This document shows, piece after piece, positions 11,641 to 22,913 of a stretch of 64,000 bases of DNA; the stretch's first letter is position 1; each line of letters starts with the position of its first letter. The stretch spans positions 35,372,455-35,436,454 of the forward strand of contig JAYGXS010000004.1 of assembly GCA_036362985.1 (NCBI GenBank). The letters are read 5' to 3'. This DNA is from Ligula intestinalis (lineage: Eukaryota; Platyhelminthes; Cestoda; Diphyllobothriidea; Diphyllobothriidae). The notes below the pieces were generated by a model that saw nothing but the letters and a program-made list of their open reading frames with translations, searched no databases and had not been told where the DNA came from. The translations under genes and the position numbers were made by a program.

Positions 11641-14247
11641 ACATATGATCGAAGAAGCCTGTGGGCGGGGGGAGAGAGAAATGAGGCCATTTTTTGTGTC
11701 TTCAGAAAGGAAGATAAAGCTGCATGAAAGGACCGTTTCACTGTGAGTCTTTTCGATATTGCTCCAATGGTTTATTCCACCGTTTTTGGGTGTATGCTTT
11801 GAGGTAAGTTTGATTCACTGGCGAGACCCGACCAAGTTGGATATGAATACATCCTAATTATGATGTATTTGAGAATTCCGCCGAGCAAAAAATACCCGCT
11901 GGCTTTGTTGCAACGTTCTTTTTCATCGAATTCGAGTGACTATGACGGTTTAATAGAATCCAACGACGTACTAGCCGACTATGTGTGTGGCATTGCTCAA
12001 CTTCTTGCTCATAGCAATCTTGTAACCTCACCATTCCGTTTTTCGGCCGGCCTACATCATTAAATCTGTATTCGGAAGGCTGCAATTGGATTTGATAACG
12101 CTGCATGAAATGCCAGGATTTTTGTTTGGGGACCAGGTAATGCACGTGGTACGCGTAGACGAAGTCGTCAGATATATGGCCAACTGCGCCCATTCCCCGG
12201 TTTGCACGGTGGCCGGGGCCTGGGTATGGGACTAGAGCGTGAGGTCAACGGGTCAGCCTACTTTCGTTACGCGCCTGAAGCTATCACAGGGCACTAAAAA
12301 CCGGCCGGCCTACGTCATCGAATCAGTATTTGGTCTTGATAGTGCTGACTTTGTCTCAGTAACAATCTGTGAAACAGTGGTCGACCTCGTCCGGGACGAG
12401 GGGTTGTTTCGGAGTCGGCTTTTGGAACGTCATTACCTCTTACTGGTGGGTATGAGTGCTTTCTATAAACACATTTTCGATTGTCTATTACTTTCACAAC
12501 CTCCGTATGCATGGTTGGGGCTGAACTACTTTTCACTGGGGCTGCAGAGCCAATTACAGTCAGCAGAATAGTCATCAAGAAGTGCTACTGACGAATTCAA
12601 AGTAATATCACAACCCCAGGTGCTGGAGCACTCGGCTCAACTTGGAACCATAAGAGTGATGTTCGCTGATGTCTTCCGATTGTATGAAGGAAATTGGTAT
12701 CTCCGTTTTGCATACAGGCCCGCGGTCTATAACTCATCCGAACTGTTGCATAGCCAGGAACAGTGAAAAATAGTAAAGGGTTATTGGCATAGATAGGGCA
12801 CAATCAAAATCCTGAAGCGTGTTTTCGATCTCAGCAGACGGCTTGCGTAAGGTTATACTGTTTATAATGCTGCCCAATATATTGGTATCCATATATCGAG
12901 AAATTCCTATCACATCAAAATGTCAGTTGTTGAATGAGCTTCCTTCTGACCACCTACGAAAATCTTGCTGTATAAAAAATGGCTGCTTAACTAGTATGCA
13001 TTTGTCTCTTTAGTGCCTTTTTAAGTTCAGGCATATTCTATATAAAATATGCCTTATACTCATTTTGTGGCAAATTACGTCTTCTTCAGATTGTACGCTT
13101 GAAGAAATTGTGACTTTTGGTTTAACGAAAGTTTTCAATTTTGATATGTTTTACGGCCGTGAAATGTTCAGTTCTAATGCATCATGTCCATCGGTTTATT
13201 AATTTAACCTGTAGAGTATACAACGTGATGGATGTCCATTGCAAAATTTTATAAGAACTGTTTAACTTATTTCTCATGGCGTAGGGAAGTGTTTGCTTTT
13301 CCCTAGACAAAATATTTACAGCATGTTGTTTTGAAAATATGAATCCAAATGAAAAGGCCGGTACAGTTCAACTTTATTCGACAATTTAGAAAGTTTCCAA
13401 AAACCGAACGACACCCTTCCGTCAAATATGAAATTTAAAGTAGGCGTTATCCTCTACCAACGAAGTACAAGAGATAGTGTGCTTGTGAATATTTTGTATA
13501 ATAGGTATGTGAGTTCACAGGGGCATCGAAAATAAGTATGCAAAATGAGTACTGCTTATGTAATCATTTTTTGCAGCGTTGGCTTTTTGCATGTGGTCAA
13601 AAAGAAGCTCCTTAAAGTAACTCGTACCTCACATGATTATCATCTCGCGATACTTTCGGCCTGATCAAATTTGAATGTGTGGCCGGCTTTCTTCGAAGGA
13701 GCGGCAACTTCAGAATTGGCGTCATTTCTTCGCACTGCTGCCAGGTGTTTGACATTTCGCGTCTTGAGAAGTTTTCCAGATTTCCTAGCGTAGTTGCTTT
13801 GTCAATAACTGCATCGCATCGAAAGGAAATATCTGGAGTTGGCTATCGACGTCAGAGAAACTGAAAAACTCCTCGATACGCGAATGTTCGAAAGCGCGAC
13901 TGAACATGCGAAGCCAGACAAACGCGTGAGCGCAAGCGGGATTACTGGCCTGGGACGGCAGCTAAGATCGAAGACGTGCGAACACTAGCCCCCGATGGGA
14001 GGCCCCTTGACTGAGATAAATCCACCTCAGTGCAATATTACAAGCCCGCTCAAGTTATCCTTCTTAATCGAAAACGTATTTCAGAATTCTGGTTAAAATT
14101 CAATGAAACATTTCATCTACTGTACTAATCCGCTTGCAGACCACTACAGCGTCCTCTGCTAGACTGGTCTCAGGGTGGACAAAATGTCGAAGGCTTGTGA
14201 TTTCTTCTTCTTTTACTGACCCCCTTGATTATTTTGCTGTTCTCTAG
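11641..14247 (+). other. NADK intron E, distal part
   Basis: No conserved peptide was found. Two short related segments (12044-12078 and 12302-12334, both beginning CGGCCGGCCTAC) lie 260 nt apart in direct orientation, and an AT-rich dispersed repeat starts near 12.99 kb. Open frames of about 110 codons at 11.9-12.6 kb overlap each other on both strands and match nothing I know. Confidence 0.5.
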
Positions 14248-14552
14248 GCCTTATAATCTCCACGCCAACTGGCAGCACCGCCTATTCCATGTCTGCCGGT
14301 GCCTCCATCCTTAATCCCGGAGTGCCAGCCCTCCTTATCACGCCCATCAACCCGCACTGCCTCAACTGTCGTCCCCTCGTCCTTCCAATGGACGTAACCA
14401 TCGAGGTCTCCATCAATCCGGACGCTCGTGCCAGCGTCGTTTATCTCTCCAACGACGGGCGTCTGCGTCATCGACACGTGCTTCGTAAGGGCGATCGGGC
14501 TCTCATCACCGCCTCACATTATCCCGTGCCCTGTTTCTGTAGCGAAAGCAAA
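14248..14552 (+). CDS. NADK: NAD kinase, exon F (main catalytic exon)
   Basis: This exon runs from TGTTCTCTAG|GCCTTATA to AGCAAA|GTGAGT. With the preceding G it gives 102 residues: [20 protein letters not shown], then [20 protein letters not shown] and RPLVLP, then SNDGR and [18 protein letters not shown] is the NAD-binding loop of NAD kinases, ITPI-PH-L-RPLVLP is the next signature strand, and the DGR/GD pair belongs to the C-terminal beta domain. It enters at phase 1 and leaves at phase 0. It is free of stops and better conserved than anything else in the window. Confidence 0.96.
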
Positions 14553-14723
14553 GTGAGTGTCTCTTTTTTAGTAGAGTGTAGTTTTGCAGGTGACAGGAAG
14601 GAAGCTCGTTCCTGACCAGACTTTAATATCTGGAGATTGCGCTGCACATTAAGGCACACAAAATCTGCCTACTAATTATCAGTGTCAGAATTACTGTCTT
14701 TACTTGTTTTTATTTCTTATTAG

Positions 14724-14852
14724 GTGGCGGACTGGTTCTGTGACCTAGCTAACTGTCTGCACTGGAATGTACGTCACCAGCAGAACGAATTCAATGAGGC
14801 GCGTTTCCTACCGGACAGGTTTCATGCATTCTCCACCAATCACTCTAGTTAA
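14724..14852 (+). CDS. NADK: NAD kinase, terminal exon G
   Basis: This exon runs from TTCTTATTAG|GTGGCG to a TAA at 14850-14852. The peptide begins VADWFCDLANCLHWNVRHQQ, matching the VSDWFESLAQCLHWNVRKKQ end of animal NADKs, with a 22-residue tail replacing the acidic tail of the vertebrate protein. Added together the visible exons encode about 414 residues, the size of the conserved core, so only the poorly conserved N-terminus is missing. No clear AATAAA follows; a GATATAAATG sequence lies near 15.0 kb. Confidence 0.93.
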   Translation: MADWFCDLANCLHWNVRHQQNEFNEARFLPDRFHAFSTNHSS

Positions 14853-15718
14853 CAAAAAGGATGCATTCTCTCTCCCTTCCTCTTTTTCACAATGATCCTC
14901 CTCCTTTTTTAACAGATCCGTCTTTTTCTCACCGCCTGTCAGCGACTAACCAGGTTCTTTCGATGCCTTTTTTCTTCAAATTTTGTTTTTTGTATGAATT
15001 GATATAAATGCTTTCGTACCCAGAGAAAGTTGCCGTTTGTCAGGCAGATAGTGCTGTTTATACGCACAGTAATTGCCGGCAAATCAAGCGGTAAGATTGT
15101 AGCGGTCTAGGTAGTGGTTGTACTCTGAGCACTACAATAATCAGGCCGAGTCACCAGTGAGAGGGATTTGTTGTGAACAGAACCCTGAGTTGCGCTCTGA
15201 GGCAGCAGTGACCACTGGCGAAGCCAGGGCTAGTGTTGACTGCGTCCAGCCAAGCCTAGGTGTGTAGGGATGTCTGTGTGTTAGAGAGAGGGAGGTGTGA
15301 TAAGGGCAGCTGCTTCTACATGACAGTAAAGTAAGTTCAAGGGATGTATGGTTGGTTTGTTACATTGCTCGAGGGGGTGCCGGCTGTGAAGGTCCTTTCT
15401 GTGTGGCGTGTTCAAGTGGCCTTTTTGGCAGCCGCGATTGTCTGGACGCACGCGTATGATGTAAGTCGAGGGTTTTCAGATCAGCCAGTCGGAAACAACC
15501 GCCTACGAAGACAAATGGCGTTGGAAGCAGCGGACATTGAACGAGGAGGGAGGCAGCACTGTTGGCCGTCCGCCACAAGGTGAAACACTAGTAGCATACT
15601 TTCGCGTGATCCGTAAATTTAACCAACTTCTTGATACTGACAGGAAAGGACCCAGTAGAAATTATATCGTCAGCACAAGGACTAAGTGGGTGTCTTTATG
15701 TGCCGATCTTTATGAAGC
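14853..15718. other. NADK 3' flank
   Basis: A pyrimidine-rich stretch of about 120 nt, probably the 3' untranslated region, is followed by unassigned sequence. No gene or known repeat was recognised up to the transposon at 15.72 kb. Confidence 0.4.
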
Positions 15719-16528
15719 ACCGTATTTTCCGCACTATAGACTGCACTAGACTGCCAATGAATGGTTTGTTTTCGGACTTTTTTATTTAAAGCGTACCAAA
15801 CTATGAGGCGCATTAGGGGAAACAAAACAGGTTGATAAGTCAGCCAATCAAATTTGAACGAATTCACAAAGATTGTCAACATTCTTCAAAAGATAATGAG
15901 CGTATTCACAATAATGCAGAAAATAGTCAGTTCTTCTTCATAATCTTTTGGCAATTGCTGCGAGACAGTAGTTCATGTGTGGGTGGAGAAATTATGTCCT
16001 CTTATAAAACGAAAGCATCAAGCAGGACCACCCCGAAAGTCATTAATCTTCATGTCCCATGCTAATGTTACCTTCATTCGAATAGACACTTAAAGACGCT
16101 TCTACCTGCTACTCTCTTCAATTTTGTCCTCTAACTGTGGCCACCTCGCTTTGTTCCCTCTGAAACTCTGCTTGGTCTTCTTTACCTAGCACAGGTCATC
16201 TTCTTACTTCCTCCACTTCCGTACCATTGATTCATTAATGTGTAATTCTTTCGCAGCTGCTCTTTTCCTGTGTTCTACTGCGTGACTGGTACCCTTGAGA
16301 TTTAAGTTCTCGTCGTAAGTGGGTGTCTTGACAGGTGCCATTTTGGTGTCCATGCACACTGTAATGTTATGGTGAAGCACAGCATATATTACTCCGTGAC
16401 GCTTCTGACTCCGAATTAACGCAGCATCGTGTACCACATAGAATCGCTTCGAGGTCACTTACTGGAAATAATAGATATATAAGTCGCATCATCTTTTTTG
16501 AGTGCGCCTTATAGTCCAGCAAATAAGA
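15719..16528 (-). mobile_element. Decayed Tigger/pogo-like DNA transposon, internally deleted
   Basis: On the minus strand from about 16330 the peptide TYDENLNLKGTSHAVEHRKR continues AAAKELHINESMVRKWRK, the N-terminal helix-turn-helix of Tigger/jerky-type transposases. After a stop the frame continues with LC-VKKTKQSFRGNKARWPQL, then DFRGGPAWCFRFIRGHNFS and TTVSQQLPKDYEEEL, in the order expected of the family. Ends near 15720 (CCGTATTTTCCGCACTATAG) and 16495-16528 (inverted GCGCCTTATAGTCC) form an imperfect terminal inverted repeat. The DDE catalytic core is not seen, so it is a deleted, inactive copy. The transposase has several stops. Confidence 0.8.
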
Positions 16529-16999
16529 TAGGTAATCAACAGGAAGCGAGCTGGTCTGTTAGCCTAATTGTGGATATTTCGGGTCCGCCCACAGGGTCTG
16601 GCTAGTGGAAAGGTTTTCGGTGATGGCTGGCTGTAAAACACGCAGGCTGTTGGATCTGATGAATAAATATTCGCGCAAGATGGACTGGAGGCCAAAAGCT
16701 TTTTGGGTTGCTTTAGTTTATAACCTAAAAGTCGCATTCGCTGGAGATTTTAGTGTTGTCCCTTGACTAGGAAGGTGTTATAGTCTTTTAACTAAATCCC
16801 CTGCTTTCTTTCACTACTTAGAACTTTCTTAACAAAGTTGCAGCTGTGTCTAGAAGTTTCCGCGTTTAGCAAATGTCATTGTTTTGCGAATATTCCCATG
16901 TGAGGCTTGAATAGTCAATTTGCAAACATGTTTTCGGTAATTTATCATCAGGTTAATAACATTACATGGAAAGTGGACTCGTGAGATGTAGACGGGGTT
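16529..16999. other. Unassigned sequence
   Basis: I saw no conserved coding sequence, RNA gene or repeat here. Confidence 0.4.
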
Positions 17000-17465
17000 T
17001 ATGTGCCTCTGAGCAGGTGGGCTAGTAACTCACTTTCGTTCCACGTCGCCTGTACAGCGCGTTGAGGAGATTAGGGCTGGGGCGTGGGGGTAGAGTGTGG
17101 ATGCTGTCTGTAGGTCAAACGCGCAGAGTACAGGGGGAGTGGAGAAGCGTGCGCTCGCCTGAAGTCGACCAGGGAAGACAGCCTGTCAATAATGCGCTCA
17201 TTTCGCTAACCTGCTAGTCATGTCCTCGACTGGCCGGGGGTGTGGGGTTAGTCGTAAACTTTCTTCCACCACCGCCTGCATGGCGTGTTGAGGGGGTTAG
17301 AGCTGGTTCACGGGGGAGGGTAGCGCGTGGGTGTTGTCTGTAGGTCGAATGCATGGTTGTTATTGGGGTGTTGGAGTGGTTTGCGATCTCCGCCTGAAGT
17401 CGGCCTGGTAAGACAGGCTGTCTGCAACAGTCTTCTGTCAATAAAGGGCTGGATTCGTTAACGGG
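17000..17465. repeat. Two-copy tandem duplication, unit about 235 nt
   Basis: About 17005-17210 and 17230-17465 are diverged copies sharing, in order, GCGTTGAGG/GTGTTGAGGGG, GTGGATGCTGTCTGTAGGTC, TCGCCTGAAGTCG and CTGTCAATAA, ending at CGCTAAC/CGTTAAC. The copies differ by many substitutions. No open frame is conserved between them. Confidence 0.65.
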
Positions 17466-18891
17466 GCAGCCTCGACTGGTGCTATCATCTCTTCGCGTAT
17501 GGTTGGTAATTTGTTAGGGCCTAGGAGGTAACTTGAAAGGATCCTTTGGCGTCGACTTAATGCTTCGCCTCGATTAGGTGTGTGTGTGAGAATAGAACTT
17601 GAGACCAGTCGATTTTCATTTTTACCTAGCTAGACTGCTACGTGATCACGCACCCTCTTTTTAAGACGCCTCGTTAACCCTTGGGGTGAGATGCATTAGC
17701 TGTACATCGTGTACAAACGTGATCTAGCTCCACGCAACACAGACTTATAAACAAATGGGAATGGGTAACTCCTCTCATGCACGTGAACGTAGCATAGAGG
17801 CAACATCAGGATGGAGCCATCGTAGTTTGTTCGAAATAAACACCCAATTGGCTGGCCATGAGATCCGAATTGATACAAACCCTTACCGCAGTCAATTGTT
17901 CGGGCCGGTCTACCGACTGATACTTTGGGCGGGTAGACCGCCTACATGTGTCATACACGACCTGTCTACCAAAAAAACATCAGGTTCTCATACATACTAT
18001 ATTGGACTACCTGGATCACACACGGGTCAGAGGCCTGTAGTGGCCACTAGCGGCCACTGTGGGGACCCCTGATCGCTGACTCATCGTGCTGTCACCCACC
18101 GAGGTTGCAGTCGCGGGGACTTCCCCTAATACGCGCTCTTGTGTGAATCAGCGCACCCTCTCTACCCTTCGCTCAATTTCGGGCGCGACCTACTGACACG
18201 CCCCGTCTCGGTTGCACTCAGGCCGGTGCGTAACCTCGTGCGTACCAACCAATCACTTTTAAGGGTGCATAAGACAAAGAAAAAAATGTGGCCCCTCGTA
18301 CAAATGTCGCCAGACATCACTTCAGGCCCGGATAGGGCACGGAATGAATTCTTTCGATTCAAATCTTTTCCTAATTATTCTTCCAATCCTTCGGTACAGA
18401 ATAAACTCTTCCTACCGCTCTGGCCTTCGCATAGTTTATATCTTCTCCTAGTGAACCGGGCCCGAAAGATGTAGCCGTAGGGGTCAACTCTATTAACCTT
18501 AACACTTCTCAATAGGCCATAGAGGGGAGCTAAATCCCACTTATGAGGCTTGCTGGTTCCTTGCCTGTGGTTGCTGATTTAGGACACGTTCTTCTGTACG
18601 GCGTATGTGTTAGAAAGGCGAGGAACGGCTTCAGTAAATTCTGTCGAACGAGAAGAACGAGATCCTGTTTTCTGATTTCAGCATAAATTACAACAATGGG
18701 TCCCAGTTATTTTTCGCAAATATGTGCGCCTGTTTGTGTTCGTTTTCGGTACACACTTTTACTTCATACTTACACGTTTGAGCTTGATTTGTATGGCTAT
18801 AGTAACCTTGATCAAGATAGTTCAGAGTACTTTGAGTCAACCATGTACTTGGGCGCGAATGCGAGAGAATACTCGTATTCCAGGAATTACT
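17466..18891. other. Unassigned sequence
   Basis: Several open frames of about 105-111 codons overlap on both strands at 17.7-18.5 kb with no recognisable domain. I could not assign this stretch. Confidence 0.35.
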
Positions 18892-18942
18892 ATTGGTAAA
18901 GGAGACATATGGTCGATCACTGGAACAAAATTAATTTTTTCC

Positions 18943-18977
18943 TGAGCTTTCGAGCTCTTACAAGAGCTCATCGTCAG
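18943..18977 (-). ncRNA. Hammerhead ribozyme-like motif, family C (minus)
   Basis: Read on the minus strand: CCU, then CUGACGA (18971-18977), U, the perfect hairpin GAGCUCUUGUAAGAGCUC (18952-18969), GAAA (18948-18951), self-complementary AGCU, C, AGG. CCU before the box pairs with AGG after the putative cleavage site as stem I. All core bases of a type I hammerhead are in place. Stem III could form only with a second copy. Activity is inferred, not shown. Confidence 0.75.
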
Positions 18978-19903
18978 AGGTGGAGAAACAGCAACAAATG
19001 TGGAAGCTACTTGGGGCGTGTGCACAATAACTAAAATTTTGAACGTGCAGAAAATCAATAATTGTGTGTGCTGCCGATGCCTACGCGTTCGGCCCCGGAG
19101 GACCCAAAAAAGAGAACCACCGAGGATATGGCACGCTCTGCCATACATAAAAGACGTCTCAGAAGCGATTGAGTGCATCGCTGCGGGACTAGGTGTTGGA
19201 ATTGCACACAGACCCAAAGCTACAATGCGCAGCAGAGTGATGAAAATAAAAGACCGGCTTACGCAAAATGTAATTATACAGGTCAAACGGAACGCATGCT
19301 CAGATCGCGTATACGTGAACACAAGCAGGCCCTGCTACTAGGCGACGAATCATCACAAGTTGCAACTTACACCTACGAAACAGGCCATGAGTTCAACTTC
19401 ACTGCCGTCAAAGTACTTGCCCACGCGGGAAACAAGACGAGCAGAAAATTTATCGAAGCCTGGTCCACGGATGAGAATTCGGTCAACAGATGTGTCGAAT
19501 TGGCGCCAGCGTACAGGGCCTTACGCTATTGCAAACGATCACATCCAGACGCCCGCCGTAATCAATTGGCCCAAAATCCTCCATAATCATCCCACTTTCG
19601 ATGCTGACGTGGCCATTTGGCGCCCAAGCCTACATAACCCCTCGCTTCTCATCCTCCTTCCCTTTTCCTATGACTTTTTAATTGCCCATCCCTCCCACCA
19701 TAACTATAACTTGTTTTGTTGACGATTCTATTTCTGTAAATATTTGCGCACAACTTGTCGATCTTGTCTACTGGCACTGGCTAGCACAGCCCTCAGTGGC
19801 AAGTCGGCAGCACACACAATTATTGATTTTCTGCACGTTCAAAATTTTAGTTATTGTACACACGCCCCAAGTAGCTTCCACATTTGCTGCTGTTTCTCCA
19901 CCT

Positions 19904-19941
19904 CTAACGATGGGCTCTTGTAAGAGCTCGAAAGCTCAGGA
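19904..19941 (+). ncRNA. Hammerhead ribozyme-like motif, family C (plus), box I mutated
   Basis: This is the inverted twin of the 18.95-kb motif. Box I reads CUAACGA (19904-19910), with G to A at a core position; the stem II hairpin is GGGCUCUUG/UAAGAGCUC, with GAAA at 19930-19933 and AGCU at 19933-19936. The core change should abolish cleavage while the minus-strand copy is intact. Confidence 0.65.
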
Positions 19942-19989
19942 AAAAATCAATTTTGTTCCAGTGATCGACCATATGTCTCCTTTACCAAT

Positions 19990-20389
19990 GTACTTGGGCA
20001 TCGTAGCTCATGAGACCGACCAAAATCCTCCAATTAGTCTTTCCCCTCACCAGGGTTAAATTTCAAGGTTGATGAGCGTAGAACACCATATAAAAGTAAC
20101 TTGGTATCCGCGTCATTCCGGTTTTCTAAAGAGAGCCCTCTCATTCATCCAAAACTTAGCAAAACAATCAGATTTTCTTAGTAATGACTGCTGGAGAACA
20201 TATTCAACTGCCAATTGGTAGCACTTCCGATTACTGCCATCAGAATCCTATTGAACTAGATATTTTTAAACCTTTTTAGATCGGTTTTCTTGGGTTGGCT
20301 TACTTCTTGCCTTTATTATTAGTGAAAATAGAGCCAATACCAGATTTGGACAAGCGCACGTTTGTATACTGTGGGAGGATAAGTAAAAT
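19990..20389. other. Unassigned sequence
   Basis: No feature was recognised here apart from a GTACTTGGG directly abutting the preceding element, which also occurs at 18845-18853. Confidence 0.35.
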
Positions 20390-20720
20390 GTAAATAGTCC
20401 GTCGGTCGACGAGGGGTATGCTGATTTATGACAGCCTCAAAAGGGGCAAAGGTCATATGAGCCTACCGTTGATCAAACTCACTGTCAGTCAGCAGCAGAT
20501 AGGCAGGTCAAAGTTTGTGCGTCGAGCACGGATATAATACCACGCATGCGGCAAGGCTGAAACAGTCCCGGCAAACAGGAACAATCAGGCAGTTACTCTG
20601 AGAATGGAATCAGGTGAGTGTCCAAGGTGTCAGTCTCAAAATAAAACGGTCCATGCCCTCGTACCTTCTTCTTCCTATTCTTCGTGGGATGGTAAAAAGT
20701 ATAAGATATCTGGACCTCAC
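20390..20720 (+). repeat. Solo Penelope terminal repeat, family B, copy 1
   Basis: It is homologous in the same orientation to 54.22-54.56 kb. Shared landmarks: TAGTCCGTCGGTCGACGAGG, GGCAAAGGTCA, AGTCAGCAGC, AGGTCAAAGTT, GATATAATA, GAAACAGTCC and GGCAAACAGGAA, then the degraded hammerhead-like motif at 20597-20632 (CUGAGAA, hairpin remnant, AAGGUGUCAG) and a CTTCTTC-rich tail. There is no coding sequence, so it is a solo copy. Confidence 0.7.
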
Positions 20721-22913
20721 ATCTTCACGCATAATGTAAATAGTACACGTACAGGCAGTAAAAGGGTGTACGTTTATGCAGCGATAAGAGACGAAACGCC
20801 AAAAGCAGGGAGTTAGGGATACGAAGGCGTGTTGTTATCCCAAGTAAAGCAAATTGAATATAAGCTAAATAGTAGTACTGGTGGATGTAAAATGCTAAGG
20901 TAAAAGACACCAATGGTGTGGGGATTTGGAATTTCCTTCTGTAAATCTAACTACAAAACCTTTCGTCACTGTTTTACTATGGGCCATTTTGCTTCAGCGA
21001 AAGACCTTCTACATCCTATCACGTGGTTTTGAAATTCTTCCCCTACTCAGTGCCGACTCAACGCGTAAAAGTCACAGTGATACATTACATAACGCAGTAC
21101 CCTTCAGGTCACGTGATAGTTCAGCCATAGAAAATGCACGAGGGCACGCCACAACTGTCGAGATAGCTATCGATAGCTGGTGTCAATTTTGATTTATAGT
21201 AGATAGACTTGCAGAACACCAGAATCCCCTTTTTCCCCGGTTTTCCACTCGCTGGTCACAGTTTCACCATACTCTCCACACTGGTGCTAACTTGAAGGCA
21301 AGGGGAAGTGTGTTTTGCGGATTTTCTGTCGATACGTAGTGCAGCCGGCGATTATTTTGACTCACCGAGGCGGTGCCACCGTTCTGGCTTGTAATCGAGG
21401 TCTACTTTTGGTTGAAGTTAGTGCGCCAGCTGCTGGTTTAATCATCGAAACCCTGATGAGCAGAGTTTCTCACAAATACTCATTGACAAAACACGTGCTT
21501 GCCTTGTTCCGGAACCAGCTATTGATTGCCCCGAAATTGGCCCGAACACAATATGCAATCCCACTCGGACAAAAAGGATAGTTTAGCGCCTAATACGGGA
21601 CCGATGGTAACAGGAGTTTCATGGGTCTGACCAGATGAAGGAGAGGAGAGCGCTAACCTGAGCCTGACTCTATCCATTGCGTTTGTTACAGTCAGGATTC
21701 ATTGCCGGGTTAGTTGGATCGTGCCGTGGTTTGTTGGGCAACCTTGGTCTAAGTAGTGCACATCATATACCCCTATTGCTAGCATTTTGTCCTACCGAAA
21801 CAGTGGTTATAAGGGTTTTTATGGTTTTTTTGTGGGTGGGCAATTAACTGCTATATTCATGATTATCTTATTGTACTAACATATGTTGTTGATTTATATC
21901 TGTAGATTTTCCTAATCTGTACTATCATTGAATGTATTGTGAGGAAACCCGATTTTCAAAATGAAGTTTTCATGAAATTCCTGAAAAAATGGGAATGGTA
22001 ATTATGAGGTCGTCTACTTCAACTGACCTCAGGTCCGAATTACCGTTCTGGAGTTAGATGCGTATAGTCCCGGGTGCGAAGCGCAGCGCACACCTTTAAT
22101 TTCCATGCGGAACAACTTACTCCAAGCGGCCGTGGGAAACAAATTCAACTGCATTTTTCCACTTTCCACTTAATTCTTCAAATGTCCTCTACAACCTGCC
22201 ATTTTCCTCTATTCCAAAACCCCTATAACCACCGTTTCCGTAAGGCAAAATGTTGGGACTAGGGTATATGAGGTGCACTGCTTAAACTATCTTTGCTGTT
22301 TGTTGCTCCGAAACGTGTGTGACTTGCGAGGACCGATGGCTTTTATTCCTACCAACCACTACAGACGATGTCATTCCTAGCTGATCTGACTGACGCTTTT
22401 ACGGAATCTTGATCGCAGCAAGAATAAGGCCGGCTTTGTGCCGTCTTTCATTACCATTATAAAACTGATGTTTTTTTTAACTTATGCGACGTCTCAATAG
22501 TCGCTGATCGGAAAATTGTCATTTGACCCGATAGATCAGTCCTCTCCCGGCCGACAAACCATTATACGACCCTACGAACCTGGCAAAGAATTTCAACCTC
22601 AACGACCACAGTAGATAGAGGTATTGTTGCGTTAGCATGTAATGCGGCCGCGTACTACACGCTGACTTTTCCTTCATTTCCTGAGTGGGCTCGAATATTT
22701 CTTTCATGCCCCAAAATTTTCTACGCAAGCAATACGTCGTCTTTTCAACGCGTGTGAAAACAAAATAGCATCTTTTGAGGATGAATATATCTATATAGAG
22801 AGAGCGAGAGAGTCATTTTTTCATCGGACAATTATTTGTCTGAATCATTGTCGAAGGAGTACAAGGAGGTTACACCCTCGTACCTTTTCTGGAGACGGGG
22901 GGATATGCGCGCT
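20721..22913. other. Region 3' of osr, unassigned
   Basis: This should contain the 3' untranslated region of the minus-strand osr gene; a possible poly(A) signal (AATAAA on the minus strand) is at about 22341. Otherwise no gene, RNA or known repeat was recognised. Confidence 0.4.

Larger units (their letters stand above)
18892..19989 (+). mobile_element. Penelope-like element with inverted terminal repeats (family C)
   Basis: A 186-nt terminal repeat at 18892-19077 is repeated in inverted orientation at 19804-19989; by eye there are five differences, all transitions. Between them lies the C-terminal end of a Penelope-like polyprotein: ALPYIKDVSEAIECI and LGVGIAHRPKATMRSRVM in one frame, then CNYTGQTERMLRSRIREHKQ, YETGHEFNF, HAGNKTSRKFIEAWS and VNRCVELAPAYRALR in another. 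The latter is the GIY-YIG endonuclease (the YTGQT strand, then R-REH). The reverse transcriptase is missing and a frame change joins the two parts, so the copy is a short 5'-truncated derivative. Each arm carries a hammerhead-like motif. Confidence 0.88.
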
